Below, piece after piece: positions 15,918-24,230 of a DNA stretch of 64,000 nucleotides. A model generated the notes under the pieces. The model did no database searches, was not told where the DNA came from, and was given only the letters and a program-made list of their open reading frames with translations. Position 1 is the first letter of the stretch; every line of letters starts with the position of its first letter. Position numbers and translations under genes: made by a program. The DNA comes from Mesonia ostreae (lineage in GTDB: Bacteria; Bacteroidota; Bacteroidia; Flavobacteriales; Flavobacteriaceae): positions 138,429-202,428 of the forward strand of contig NZ_JAVRBG010000007.1 of assembly GCF_031845265.1 (NCBI RefSeq), read 5' to 3'.

Positions 15918-16922
15918 ATGAAGAAGACCTTAGAAGCAGAGCTTATGAGTATTGCTCATAGAATCTTGCAATTAAAAAATAAAGCAGATGTTCATGAATT
16001 AAAAGCGGTAACGGGTGTTTTGTACGAAAAGCTTTCGGTGCTTTCATTTACCGAAAAACATTTTGATGGACCCCAGCCTACCATTGGAAAAAAAAATATT
16101 GAAGAAGCCTTAACGGAAGAAAATAAGGAATCTCAAGCAGAAGCGATTTCTTTTCCTGAAGAAGAGGAGCAGCAAGAGGTAATCCAACATGAAGCTGAAG
16201 CCATTATAGAACCAAAGGCGGAAGAAATAAAAAAAGTTACTTCTTCTGTACCTTCTGAAACTACAAAAGTAGAAGAGGTGCTCGAAGATATTTTACCTCA
16301 GGCTGAAGAAGAAACCAAAGACGAATTTAGAAGTTTGGGCGGAGTTCATTATGACGATTTACCCCAGTTTGAAAGACCTTCGGAAGTAAATAAATCAGAA
16401 GAAATTAAAGAAGACGAGGTTTTTGTAGAAGGAGCTTTTTCAGAAGAAGTTCAGCCAGAAGAGATTCTGCAAGAAAAAGTTTTTCATAAAGAAATTTTCA
16501 ATACAGAAGTTCAGCCAGAGGCGAAAACCGAAGTAGAGGAAGAAGTTAAAGACGAAATAGAACAAGCAAAGGATGAAGGTTCACTTACAGATGAGCAACA
16601 GAATCTCTTTGGAATTATGCCTGAATTTGAGCGTAAAGAAGATTTTAACAGCAGACATGCTGCTAAGAAAAAATCGCTTAATGATCAACTAAAAAAAGGA
16701 ATTCAGATTGGTTTAAATGACCGCTTAAGCTATATCAAACATCTTTTTGATGGTGATGCGGCAGACTACAACCGGGTGCTGTCTCAATTGAATAGCGTTG
16801 AAAGTCTTCCAGAAGCCCAACGTTTTATTCATGAGGTGGTAAAACCAGATTATCAGAATTGGGAAAATAAAGAGGTGTATGAAAGCCGTTTCCTAAAAGC
16901 CATTGAAAATAAATATGCTTAA
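15918..16922 (+). CDS. Acidic low-complexity protein with conserved ends
   Basis: 334 aa, not assigned to a named family. The N-terminal region (about 1-50, LEAELMSIAHRILQLKNKADVHELKAVTGVLYEKL) is helical and ordered-looking. Residues 60-235 are dominated by Glu/Lys/Val/Gln with repeats of the type EEVQPEE and are probably disordered. Residues 240-334 (FNSRHAAKKKSLNDQLKKGIQIGLNDRLSYIKHLFDGDAADYNRVLSQLN) form a second ordered domain rich in helices. No signal peptide or membrane segment is present, so it is probably cytoplasmic. Its stop and the rsmI start share a base (TAATG), so the two are translationally coupled. A role with RsmI or the ribosome is only a guess. Confidence 0.75.
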   Translation: MKKTLEAELMSIAHRILQLKNKADVHELKAVTGVLYEKLSVLSFTEKHFDGPQPTIGKKNIEEALTEENKESQAEAISFPEEEEQQEVIQHEAEAIIEPKAEEIKKVTSSVPSETTKVEEVLEDILPQAEEETKDEFRSLGGVHYDDLPQFERPSEVNKSEEIKEDEVFVEGAFSEEVQPEEILQEKVFHKEIFNTEVQPEAKTEVEEEVKDEIEQAKDEGSLTDEQQNLFGIMPEFERKEDFNSRHAAKKKSLNDQLKKGIQIGLNDRLSYIKHLFDGDAADYNRVLSQLNSVESLPEAQRFIHEVVKPDYQNWENKEVYESRFLKAIENKYA

Positions 16923-17593
16923 TGGGAAAATTATTTATTGTTCCTACGCCCATTGGTAATCTAGAGGATATGACATTTAGAGCTGTAAAAGTGCTCCAAG
17001 AAGTCGATTTTATTCTTGCGGAAGACACCCGAACTAGCGGAAAACTGCTCAAGCATTTTAAAATTTCTACGCAAATGCACAGCCACCATATGCACAATGA
17101 GCATAAGACCTTGCAAATGATTGTAGATAGAATTAAACATGGAGAAAATGCAGCTTTAATTAGCGATGCAGGAACCCCGGCAATTTCAGATCCTGGGTTT
17201 TTGCTAACCCGTGCTTGCGTAGAAGAAAATATAGAAGTAGACTGCCTTCCAGGCGCGACGGCTTTTGTTCCTGCCTTAGTAAATAGCGGTCTCCCAAACG
17301 ATAAGTTTGTTTTCGAAGGTTTTTTACCCGTAAAAAAAGGCCGACAAACCCGTCTTAAACTATTGGCAGATGAAACGCGGACTATGATTTTTTATGAATC
17401 ACCGCATAAGCTTTTAAAAACCTTGCAGCATTTAATTGATTATTTAGGGGTAGAGCGGCAAGCCTCAGTTTCTAGAGAGATTAGTAAACTGCACGAAGAA
17501 ACACAACGAGGAAATTTACAGGAAGTTTTAGATTATTATACCCAAAAGCCTCCCAAAGGAGAAATTGTACTTATTGTGGAAGGTAAAAAATAG
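16922..17593 (+). CDS. rsmI: 16S rRNA (cytidine-1402-2'-O)-methyltransferase
   Basis: A SAM-dependent methylase of C1402 in the decoding centre, 223 aa. The tetrapyrrole-methylase-type fold starts KLFIVPTPIGNLEDMTFRA. The conserved ILAEDTRTSGKLL, SDAGTPAISDPGF (SAM loop), PGATAFVPALVNSGLP and FEGFLP motifs follow in the right order. It is coupled to the acidic protein upstream by a one-base overlap. Confidence 0.96.
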   Translation: MGKLFIVPTPIGNLEDMTFRAVKVLQEVDFILAEDTRTSGKLLKHFKISTQMHSHHMHNEHKTLQMIVDRIKHGENAALISDAGTPAISDPGFLLTRACVEENIEVDCLPGATAFVPALVNSGLPNDKFVFEGFLPVKKGRQTRLKLLADETRTMIFYESPHKLLKTLQHLIDYLGVERQASVSREISKLHEETQRGNLQEVLDYYTQKPPKGEIVLIVEGKK

Positions 17594-17599
17594 AAGATT

Positions 17600-18010
17600 T
17601 TAGTAATTAGTAGCCAAAGCATTAAGTAATTTTTCAAAATAAACTTGATCTTCTTTGTGATACGCTTCCAAATTGATGCTAAAGTTCTCTTCCTCTTTTA
17701 ACTGAATTTCTAACACCTGTTCAACTAATTCTGCTTTAATTAAAAGCGTGTTTTTAATCTTATGGCTTTCATCATTTAATTTATATTTTACAAAAGCAGG
17801 ATCGTAAACTACTTGATTCTTTTTTACTCTAGAAATAAAGAAAATATAAGCAATCACTAAATTAGCTGCCACTACGAGATAAAAATAAGTAAAGTTTTCT
17901 GATGTAAAATAACCTATTAAACCTATCACAAGCAAAATAAAACCTACGAAAACAAAAACAAAAATTTTCAGCACATTGCGTTGTGTAAATTGAATTGGAG
18001 TTGCAGACAT
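17600..18010 (-). CDS. Small two-helix membrane protein, unknown function
   Basis: 136 aa from the ATG at 18010; a TTG at 18037 would give nine more residues. Two membrane helices (about residues 15-37 and 44-62 from the ATG) are followed by an about 70-residue cytoplasmic tail with mixed charged strands (KIKNTLLIKAELVEQVLEIQLKEEENFSINLEAYHKED). The shape recalls proteins with a PH-like tail after two helices, but I do not recognise the family. It is convergent with rsmI (6-nt gap) and divergent from the UDG-like gene. Confidence 0.75.
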   Translation of the reverse strand: MSATPIQFTQRNVLKIFVFVFVGFILLVIGLIGYFTSENFTYFYLVVAANLVIAYIFFISRVKKNQVVYDPAFVKYKLNDESHKIKNTLLIKAELVEQVLEIQLKEEENFSINLEAYHKEDQVYFEKLLNALATNY

Positions 18011-18060
18011 AGATTTTATATTTAATAAGGGACTCAAAAATAATAAACTTAACCTAAGCC

Positions 18061-18627
18061 ATGAAACAACTTTTAACTAATATTAGAAATTGTACCTTAT
18101 GCGAGGAGCATTTACCATTGGGTGCTAATCCCATTTTACGAGCGAACAAAAACTCTAAAATTGTGCTTATAAGTCAGGCTCCAGGAAGAGTGGTACATGA
18201 ATCGAATATCGACTGGAATGACCAAAGTGGTAAAAAACTAAGAGAATGGTTAGGCGTAAGTGAAGAAACATTTTATAAAGATAAAAACTTTGCTGTTTTA
18301 CCTATGGCATTTTGCTACCCAGGCAAAGCGAAAACAGGCGATTTACCGCCAAGAAAAAAATGTGCGCCGCAATGGCATCAACGTGTGTTAAATCATTTTG
18401 AAAATGATCCTTTATACATTTTAATTGGTTCTTATGCGTGTAAATATTATTTAGAAGGAAAAGAAAATCTAACCTATCGCGTAAAAAATTACCATACTTA
18501 TCTGCCTAAATATTTTCCTATTCCGCATCCTTCTCCAGTGAATAGATTTTGGAGATCAAAAAACCCTTGGTTTGAAATGGAGGTAGTTCCAGAATTGCAG
18601 CAGCTTATTAAAAATAAACTTTCGTAA
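18061..18627 (+). CDS. Uracil-DNA glycosylase-family protein with four-cysteine (4Fe-4S-like) pattern
   Basis: 188 aa. The UDG fold is indicated by motif A-like LISQAPGRVVHES, a central FAVLPMAFCYPGK strand, LIGSYACKYYL, and the C-terminal HPSPVNRFW (motif C-like HPSP). Cysteines at 11, 14, 85 and 101 give C-x2-C ... C-x15-C, the spacing used for the 4Fe-4S cluster in family 4/5 UDGs. It is somewhat shorter than canonical family 4 enzymes. Base specificity is not decidable by eye. It is followed 36 nt later by recJ, so a repair-related pair is plausible. Confidence 0.8.
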   Translation: MKQLLTNIRNCTLCEEHLPLGANPILRANKNSKIVLISQAPGRVVHESNIDWNDQSGKKLREWLGVSEETFYKDKNFAVLPMAFCYPGKAKTGDLPPRKKCAPQWHQRVLNHFENDPLYILIGSYACKYYLEGKENLTYRVKNYHTYLPKYFPIPHPSPVNRFWRSKNPWFEMEVVPELQQLIKNKLS

Positions 18628-18663
18628 CTTTATAGATTCTTTTCAATCTTTTAAATTAATCTT

Positions 18664-20355
18664 ATGCGTTGGACGCTAGCCCCAAAACCAGACCCCAAAA
18701 AAGTAGAGCAGCTTCAAAAAAGTTTGGGAGTTGAAAAAGCTGTGGCTTACCTATTGGTGTTAAGAGGTGTTGAAACGTATGAGGAAGCGAAAGATTTTTT
18801 TAGGCCAGATTTAGCAAAACTTCACGATCCATTTTTAATGAGAGATATGGAGGTGGCTGTTAAGAGAATTCAGCAAGCCATTGCGCAAGAAGAATTGATT
18901 ATGGTGTACGGCGATTATGATGTAGATGGGACTACGAGCGTTGCCTTAATGAGTTCGTATTTAAAAACCGAAACCCATTTAGTAACTACTTATATTCCCG
19001 ATCGTTATAAAGAAGGTTACGGTATTTCTTATGCAGGAATTGATTACGCCCACGATAACGGTATCCACTTAATTATTGCTTTAGATTGTGGTATAAAAGC
19101 CATAGAAAAAGTAGCTTATGCCAAAGAAAAAGGGATAGATTTTATTATTTGTGATCACCATAGGCCCGGCAATGAAATTCCGCAAGCGGTGGCAGTTTTA
19201 GATCCCAAACGTGAAGATTGCAACTATCCTTACAAAGAGCTTTGCGGCTGCGGAGTAGGTTTTAAACTGATTCAGGCTTTAGAGCAGCTAAGAGGAAATT
19301 CGGTAGAAACACTAGCTCCTTATTTAGATTTGGTGGCCACCGCTATTGGGGCAGATATTGTGCCCATTACGGGAGAGAATAGAATTTTAGCCTATCACGG
19401 TTTACATATAATTAATACGCTTCCGCGGAAAGGTTTTCAGGCGATTATTAATCAGATAAAAAAAGAAATATTAACCATTACCGATGTGGTATTTATCATT
19501 GCTCCAAGAATTAATGCTGCGGGAAGAATGAAGCATGGGTTGCATGCGGTAGATTTGTTAACCGAAGAAAATGAAGAACAAGCTCAGCTATTTGCACAAG
19601 AAATAGAGCAGTACAATAAAGATAGAAGAGAAGAAGACCGAAGCATCACCGAAATGGCGTTGCAGCAAATTTTAACTCATAAAGAAGAGCATAAATCTAC
19701 CACGGTAGTTTACCAAGAAGATTGGCATAAAGGCGTTATTGGCATTGTAGCCTCCCGCTTAACCGAAACGTATTACAGACCCACGCTTGTTTTTACCAAA
19801 AGCGGAGAAAGATTAGCAGCTTCGGCAAGATCTGTCAAAGGATTTGATGTCTACAATGCGTTAGAAGCTTGCCAAGAACATATAGAGCAATTTGGCGGAC
19901 ATAAGTATGCTGCGGGATTAACGCTACACGAAAACCAATATGAAAATTTTAAGCAAAAATTTGAAGAAGTAGTAGCTGGCAGTATAGAATCTCATATGCT
20001 CACGCCCGAAATTAAAATCGATTTAGAAATTTCACTAGAAGAAATCACCGATAAATTTCATAGAATCTTGAAGCAATTTGCTCCTTTTGGTCCGGGAAAT
20101 ATGGCACCCACTTTTTTTACCTCAAACCTAACCGATACGGGCTTTGCAAAAGCAGTAGGAAAAGAGAAAGATCATTTAAAATGTGCTGTACAACAACTTC
20201 CTAACCCTAAATCTATTGGAAGTATAGGTTTTAACTTGGGAAAAAAGCTAGAACTCATCTCAACTAAAAAACCATTTGACGCCGTATATGCTATAGACGA
20301 AAATGAATGGAATGGAAATGTAAGTCTTCAGTTGAAGTTAAAAGATATTCGATAA
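18664..20355 (+). CDS. recJ: Single-stranded-DNA-specific exonuclease RecJ
   Basis: A 5'-3' ssDNA exonuclease for recombinational and mismatch repair, 563 aa. DHH-family motifs are in order: VYGDYDVDGTTS (motif I), IALDCGIKA (motif II), FIICDHHRPG (motif III, DHH) and, further on, GADIVPITGENR (motif IV region). A DHHA1-type domain with GGHKYAAGLT and an OB-fold C-terminus with APFGPGNMAPTF complete the protein. It contains one copy of the palindrome TTCCGCGGAA at 19421-19430, read in a different phase (LPRK). Confidence 0.96.
   Translation: MRWTLAPKPDPKKVEQLQKSLGVEKAVAYLLVLRGVETYEEAKDFFRPDLAKLHDPFLMRDMEVAVKRIQQAIAQEELIMVYGDYDVDGTTSVALMSSYLKTETHLVTTYIPDRYKEGYGISYAGIDYAHDNGIHLIIALDCGIKAIEKVAYAKEKGIDFIICDHHRPGNEIPQAVAVLDPKREDCNYPYKELCGCGVGFKLIQALEQLRGNSVETLAPYLDLVATAIGADIVPITGENRILAYHGLHIINTLPRKGFQAIINQIKKEILTITDVVFIIAPRINAAGRMKHGLHAVDLLTEENEEQAQLFAQEIEQYNKDRREEDRSITEMALQQILTHKEEHKSTTVVYQEDWHKGVIGIVASRLTETYYRPTLVFTKSGERLAASARSVKGFDVYNALEACQEHIEQFGGHKYAAGLTLHENQYENFKQKFEEVVAGSIESHMLTPEIKIDLEISLEEITDKFHRILKQFAPFGPGNMAPTFFTSNLTDTGFAKAVGKEKDHLKCAVQQLPNPKSIGSIGFNLGKKLELISTKKPFDAVYAIDENEWNGNVSLQLKLKDIR
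19421..19430. repeat. Iterated palindrome TTCCGCGGAA (in recJ)
   Basis: The core of the six-copy palindrome, inside recJ. It is the only copy in a plus-strand gene and the only one not encoding SAE. Confidence 0.8.
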
Positions 20356-20392
20356 GTTACTATCGACCTTTGAAACCTAAAACCTCAAAACA

Positions 20393-20557
20393 ATGAAAAA
20401 ACCTTATTTAGACCTATTGGTCATTATTTTCTTATCAGGCTTCTCTATACTGGCTAATGAAATGGACTGGTGGCAAGATTATACTGCTTTTGTTATGGTT
20501 CCGCTTTTATTCGCTTATTTTATGGGTAAAGAAGTGGCGAAGAGACAAAAGAAGTAA
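20393..20557 (+). CDS. 54-aa small membrane protein
   Basis: The ATG at 20393 opens a 54-codon frame: MKKPYLDLLVIIFLSGFSIL, then a tryptophan-containing loop (NEMDWWQDY), a second hydrophobic stretch (TAFVMVPLLFAYFMG) and a basic end KEVAKRQKK. Two short membrane helices with a positive-inside tail are predicted. It lies 37 nt after recJ on the same strand and may be co-transcribed. Function unknown. Confidence 0.6.
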   Translation: MKKPYLDLLVIIFLSGFSILANEMDWWQDYTAFVMVPLLFAYFMGKEVAKRQKK

Positions 20558-20678
20558 CTAGGGTGTTATACTTTTTATTTGAGGTTGCATTTTTAATTTT
20601 TTAGGTATCATTATAAAAAAATTTTTGCAAACATCTAAAATGAACTCAACTTTAGCGTTAGTAACATAAAACAAAACT

Positions 20679-20960
20679 ATGATTATTCCTTTCGGCTCGA
20701 AACAGATCGAACAAATTTGGAATGGAATCCGATTAAAAAAGATGCCGATTGAAATACAGAACGTTGGACGTCGGAAATTAAAAAGGCTGAATAATTCACA
20801 GGATATATCTGATTTGAGAATACCGCTTTCTAACCGACTTGAAAAACTAACTGGGAAATTAAAAGAGTTTTATAGTATTAGAATTAACAAACAATGGCGA
20901 ATTACATTCATTTGGAAAAGTGAAAACGCAAGCGAAGTGAAAATAATCAATTATCGCTAA
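20679..20960 (+). CDS. higB: HigB-type toxin (RelE/ParE superfamily)
   Basis: 93 aa, normal length. It shows the HigB-1/RelE pattern: an N-terminal SKQIEQIWNG helix, a RRKLKRLNNSQDISDLRIP segment, then LEKLTGKLKEFYSIRINKQWRITFIWK, and the closing strand VKIINYR. The GKLKEFYSIRINKQWRITF strand contains the usual catalytic/basic residues. In the family it is a ribosome-dependent mRNase. The antitoxin gene follows after 12 nt but is frameshifted in this sequence. Gene order toxin-antitoxin is typical of higBA. Confidence 0.88.
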   Translation: MIIPFGSKQIEQIWNGIRLKKMPIEIQNVGRRKLKRLNNSQDISDLRIPLSNRLEKLTGKLKEFYSIRINKQWRITFIWKSENASEVKIINYR

Positions 20961-20972
20961 AAAAATTATAGA

Positions 20973-21276
20973 ATGGAAAAATTAGCTAACATACATCCAG
21001 GAGAAATTTTGAATTTCGAATTTATTGAGCGCTTTGAAATTACAGCATTATCGGCTTTCAAAGGACTTGAAAATTCCACAAATTCGGATATCAGAAATCA
21101 TAAAAAGTAAGCGCAGAACTACAACAGATACAGCTTTACGATTGAGTAAATATTTTAGAAACTCTGCAAAGTTTTGGCTTGGGATACAAAATGATTATGA
21201 CATCGAAGAGGAGAAAGGAAACAAACAAAAAGAATTAAACGAAATAGAAAATTATGGAGATAAAAATCTTGCCTAA
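20973..21276 (+). pseudogene. higA: HigA-type antitoxin, disrupted by a one-base frameshift
   Basis: The ATG at 20973 gives MEKLANIHPGEILNFEFIER, the normal HigA N-terminus, but that frame leaves the family after EITA and stops at 21108-21110 (45 residues). The rest of the protein (HYRLSKDLKIPQIRISEIIK, then TTTDTALRLSKYFRNSAKFWLGIQ: the XRE helix-turn-helix and the HigA signature) is in another frame that runs to 21276. One extra T in GCATTATCGG (about 21048-21049) explains the break. A shorter product could begin at a TTG at 21025. Sequencing error cannot be excluded. Confidence 0.8.
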
Positions 21277-21494
21277 CAAAATTTATAAAAAATAGCTACT
21301 TCTTTTCTAAACCGAAAATTTAATTTTTTCGGGTTGTGTTTAGCCGACAAATCTGTGCTTATTTGCACAATGCTTTTTAAATACAAAGCGATATAAAATA
21401 AAAACTTGTAATTATTTAGAACAAATATAAATAATAGTATCTTTGATTTCAAAAATAGAAATGAAGGATATCGATATTATACACAAGACCAAGT

Positions 21495-21800
21495 ATGGGA
21501 TTTCTTTCTATTGGAAAAACCCAACAAGATAAGATTCAGTTGGTTTTTAGAGATATGGGTTTCTTTTTGAAGGAAGAGGAAGTGAAAATATTTCACAAAA
21601 ATGTGATGGAAGCGCTAGAGCAAGGTTGTTGTTCGCAATGTAAAACTCCAAAAGATTGTAAATCTATTCTACTAAAAACACCTTCTTCTAAAATAGAATT
21701 AGCGGTAAGCAAATTAGAACTGAAAGAGATTAGAAATTTTTTGAGCGCTACGCTCTTTCATTTGGAGATAAAAAAATATCTTTCACTTTCAGCAAATTGA
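21495..21800 (+). CDS. Conserved-looking 101-aa protein with a cysteine cluster
   Basis: Starts at ATG 21495 (MGFLSIGK). It is mostly helical, with a compact cluster CCSQCKTPKDC at about residues 45-55 that could bind a metal, between two amphipathic helices. No signal peptide or membrane segment. It is a single gene, and no family is recognised. The preceding gap 21277-21494 is AT-rich with no evident gene. Confidence 0.6.
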   Translation: MGFLSIGKTQQDKIQLVFRDMGFFLKEEEVKIFHKNVMEALEQGCCSQCKTPKDCKSILLKTPSSKIELAVSKLELKEIRNFLSATLFHLEIKKYLSLSAN

Positions 21801-21990
21801 CTTTTTTTAGTATTTGTCGAATAGTGTAAGTATTAAAAAAAAACAGTCTTTTAAGTTGTCAGGTCTAGCGGAGTCGAGAACTCATCACCTCTCTAATTTA
21901 GCTTATCTTGAGCAAAGTCGAAAGGCTCTCGCAAAGCATCTGGAGTGACAGATTAATAAGCAGCTTTTTTCTATTTAAACAATATACAGC

Positions 21991-22764
21991 CTATTCTTTC
22001 CTAGAGGTATTCTGATATTCTTTCAACTCAAATTTTTCTCCGTCAAAAACACCGTAGGTATAATAATTAATCCAATCGCCTAAATTGTGGTAGGTAGAAT
22101 TTTCTCCTACTTTAATACTCATAGGTAAATGCCGATGGCCAAAGACAAAATAATCGTAGTGTTTGGTTTTCAATTTTCGCTTGGCGTATTGTACCAACCA
22201 TTCATTTTCTTCGCCTAAAAATTTGGCGTCATCATCGCCAGAAATCAGTTTGTTTTTTACCGATAGATGTTGCGCTAATGGCACGCCCAAATCTGGATGA
22301 AACCAGCGGTAAAGCCATTTAGAAAACTTATTGGTGAAAACTTTCTTCATGCGTTTGTAGCCTTCGTCTCCAGGGCCTAATCCGTCACCGTGACCAATGA
22401 GAAATCTTTTATTGTTAAAGACAAATTCTTTGGGTTTGTGATACACAGGAATATTTAATTCATCTTGAAAATAAGAATCCATCCATAAATCATGATTGCC
22501 TACAAAAAAGTAGATAGGTATACCGCTGTCTCGAATTTCAGCGAGTTTTCCCAATACGCGTACAAAGCCTTTAGGAACTACGTGCTTATATTCAAACCAA
22601 AAATCGAACAAATCTCCCAACAAAAAAATGGCAGCAGCATCTTCTTTGACGTCGTCTAACCATTGTACAAATTTTTTCTCTCTAGGTTTACTTAATTCTT
22701 TTGTAGGCGCACCCAAGTGGTTATCGCTAGAGAAGTAAATTTTTTTGCCTTCGAGAATGTGCAT
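21991..22764 (-). CDS. lpxH: UDP-2,3-diacylglucosamine diphosphatase
   Basis: A manganese metallophosphoesterase that cleaves UDP-2,3-diacylglucosamine to lipid X in lipid A synthesis. 257 aa from the ATG at 22764; TTG at 22785 would add seven unrelated residues. Calcineurin-type motifs are in order: SSDNHLG (D-x-H), LLGDLFDFWFEY (GD), FVGNHDLW (GNHD), LIGHGD (GH), and VFGHRHLP (GHxH). The DFWFEY stretch is the LpxH substrate signature. It lies downstream of the second copy of the 90-bp repeat. Confidence 0.9.
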   Translation of the reverse strand: MHILEGKKIYFSSDNHLGAPTKELSKPREKKFVQWLDDVKEDAAAIFLLGDLFDFWFEYKHVVPKGFVRVLGKLAEIRDSGIPIYFFVGNHDLWMDSYFQDELNIPVYHKPKEFVFNNKRFLIGHGDGLGPGDEGYKRMKKVFTNKFSKWLYRWFHPDLGVPLAQHLSVKNKLISGDDDAKFLGEENEWLVQYAKRKLKTKHYDYFVFGHRHLPMSIKVGENSTYHNLGDWINYYTYGVFDGEKFELKEYQNTSRKE

Positions 22765-22811
22765 AGTATTTATTGTTGAGCTCAAATATACTTATTTCTT
22801 AGCAGGAAGTC

Positions 22812-22901
22812 TTTTTGCGTTAGGGATAGTAGCGGCATCCTTTTTTGTGTTGAAAACCAAAAAAGATATAGCGAATAGCCCGACCCGCAGGGGAACGCCC
22901 T
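22812..22901. repeat. 90-bp dispersed structured repeat, copy 2 (inverted)
   Basis: An exact reverse complement of 11035-11124. It fills the gap between queD and lpxH, and its outer end supplies bases of the queD stop codon (22900-22902). Confidence 0.9.
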
Positions 22902-23349
22902 AATTATCGCTAGCAAACCACTCGGCAAAACTAGTTTCTGTTTCTTGTAGTCTTAGGCTATGTAATTTTATTTCTTGAGGAAGTCTGGCTTTTATCTTTT
23001 GTGCAAAATCGATAATCATTTGCTCACTGGTGGGTTGATATTCTACCAAAATTACATTGTGCTCTCTTTTAATAAGCTCCTCTGCCAGCTCTAGATGAGG
23101 TGTGTTTTTATTGAGAACGGTGGCGTGATCAAACTTATCTACAATTTCTTCTTTTACAATTTTTTTAAGGTCGCCAAAATCGATTACCATGCCGTTTTTA
23201 ACGTTTTTACTATCGTTAATGGGCTTGCCAATTACGGTTACGTTAAGTTTATAACTGTGGCCGTGAACGTTTTTACATTTTCCGTCATACCCATAAAGGG
23301 CGTGACCGGTTTCAAAATTAAATTGTTTGGTAATGCGAATCTGACTCAT
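22900..23349 (-). CDS. queD: 6-carboxy-5,6,7,8-tetrahydropterin synthase family protein
   Basis: 149 aa of the PTPS/QueD family; in bacteria usually the second step to queuosine and other 7-deazaguanines. It has FNFETGHALYGYDGKCKNVHGHSYKL with the catalytic cysteine (C-x3-HGH) and zinc histidines, then the MVIDFGDLKKIV motif, FDHATVLN, PTSEQM and a final ETETSFAEW with the substrate glutamate. Bacteroidota genomes sometimes use the same fold for pterins, so the exact substrate is family inference. The gene's stop lies inside the 90-bp repeat. It is coupled to a 31-codon ORF upstream. Confidence 0.9.
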   Translation of the reverse strand: MSQIRITKQFNFETGHALYGYDGKCKNVHGHSYKLNVTVIGKPINDSKNVKNGMVIDFGDLKKIVKEEIVDKFDHATVLNKNTPHLELAEELIKREHNVILVEYQPTSEQMIIDFAQKIKARLPQEIKLHSLRLQETETSFAEWFASDN

Positions 23350-23444
23350 TATTTTTTGAATTTATTGTATAAAACGACAACGACTACGGCTATGCCTAGG
23401 ATTAAAAAAAGCCCTGGGCCACTTAAAAATTGTAATACTTCCAC
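23349..23444 (-). CDS. 31-aa single-helix membrane protein upstream of queD
   Basis: On the minus strand, a GTG at 23444 opens MEVLQFLSGPGLFLILGIAV..., then a run of valines and the basic end YNKFKK before a TAA that shares its last A with the queD ATG (TAATG). One membrane helix with a positive cytoplasmic tail is predicted. The one-base overlap argues for translation. Start codon and function are uncertain. Confidence 0.5.
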   Translation of the reverse strand: MEVLQFLSGPGLFLILGIAVVVVVLYNKFKK

Positions 23445-23588
23445 AAGAATTGGTATTTAATTTAGGCTGCAAAGTTAAACATTAAACTTGAGTTGAAATA
23501 AATTTTAAAAAATTGTGCGATCTGAAAATAAAATAAACAAGCTATACTAAAAAGTAGTACTATTACTTTAATATTTTAATATCTTTTA

Positions 23589-24230
23589 ATGGAAAAACTA
23601 GAGCTATTTGAACAAGTAGATTTTAAGGCTAATTCTAAATACGAAAAAATAATTGAAGATCTGTTATTGCAGAAATATAGTATTACCGACACTTTTTTTG
23701 AGGCTTCGGAAATTGAAATTTTGCGTGCAGCAACGTTAAGGAAGTTAGAAGAAGATCAGTTTAAAAAAGCGGCCATAGGAAACCGAACTAACGAAATCAT
23801 CGCAAAAAAAATACGCGGAGATTTTATTTTGTGGATGGATGAACAAAAAGCAGATGCTGCCGAAAAGGTATTTTTTGATAAAATCAACAATTTGGTGAAT
23901 TATCTTAATAGTACATGTTTTATGGGCATCTTGCATAAAGAATTTCATTATGCGGTGTATCCAAAAGGAACATTTTACAAACGTCATTTAGATACTTTTC
24001 AAAACGATTCGTGTAGAAAACTCTCTATCGTATGCTATTTGAATGAAGAAAATTGGTTGACATCTAATGGGGGCGAACTCGTGATGTATACCTCTGAATC
24101 AACAGAAAAAACTATTTATCCTTTACCAGGAAGGCTGGTTATTTTTGAAAGTCAGCTTTTAGAACATGAGGTAAAAGAGGTGAAAAATGACCAGCGATTA
24201 AGCATTACGGGTTGGCTGAAGACTCGTTAG
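23589..24230 (+). CDS. 2-oxoglutarate/Fe(II)-dependent prolyl-hydroxylase-like oxygenase
   Basis: 213 aa with a C-terminal double-stranded beta-helix. Iron ligands are visible as His133 and Asp135 (KRHLDTFQ) and His193 (LLEHEV), and the 2-oxoglutarate arginine is Arg203 (DQRLSITGW). SIVCYLNEENWLTSNGGELVMY is the P4Hc/SM-20-type strand pair. The N-terminal 100 residues are helical and specific to this protein. In other bacteria relatives hydroxylate EF-Tu or other proteins; the substrate here is unknown. Its 3' end overlaps the convergent small membrane gene by 26 nt. Confidence 0.85.
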   Translation: MEKLELFEQVDFKANSKYEKIIEDLLLQKYSITDTFFEASEIEILRAATLRKLEEDQFKKAAIGNRTNEIIAKKIRGDFILWMDEQKADAAEKVFFDKINNLVNYLNSTCFMGILHKEFHYAVYPKGTFYKRHLDTFQNDSCRKLSIVCYLNEENWLTSNGGELVMYTSESTEKTIYPLPGRLVIFESQLLEHEVKEVKNDQRLSITGWLKTR

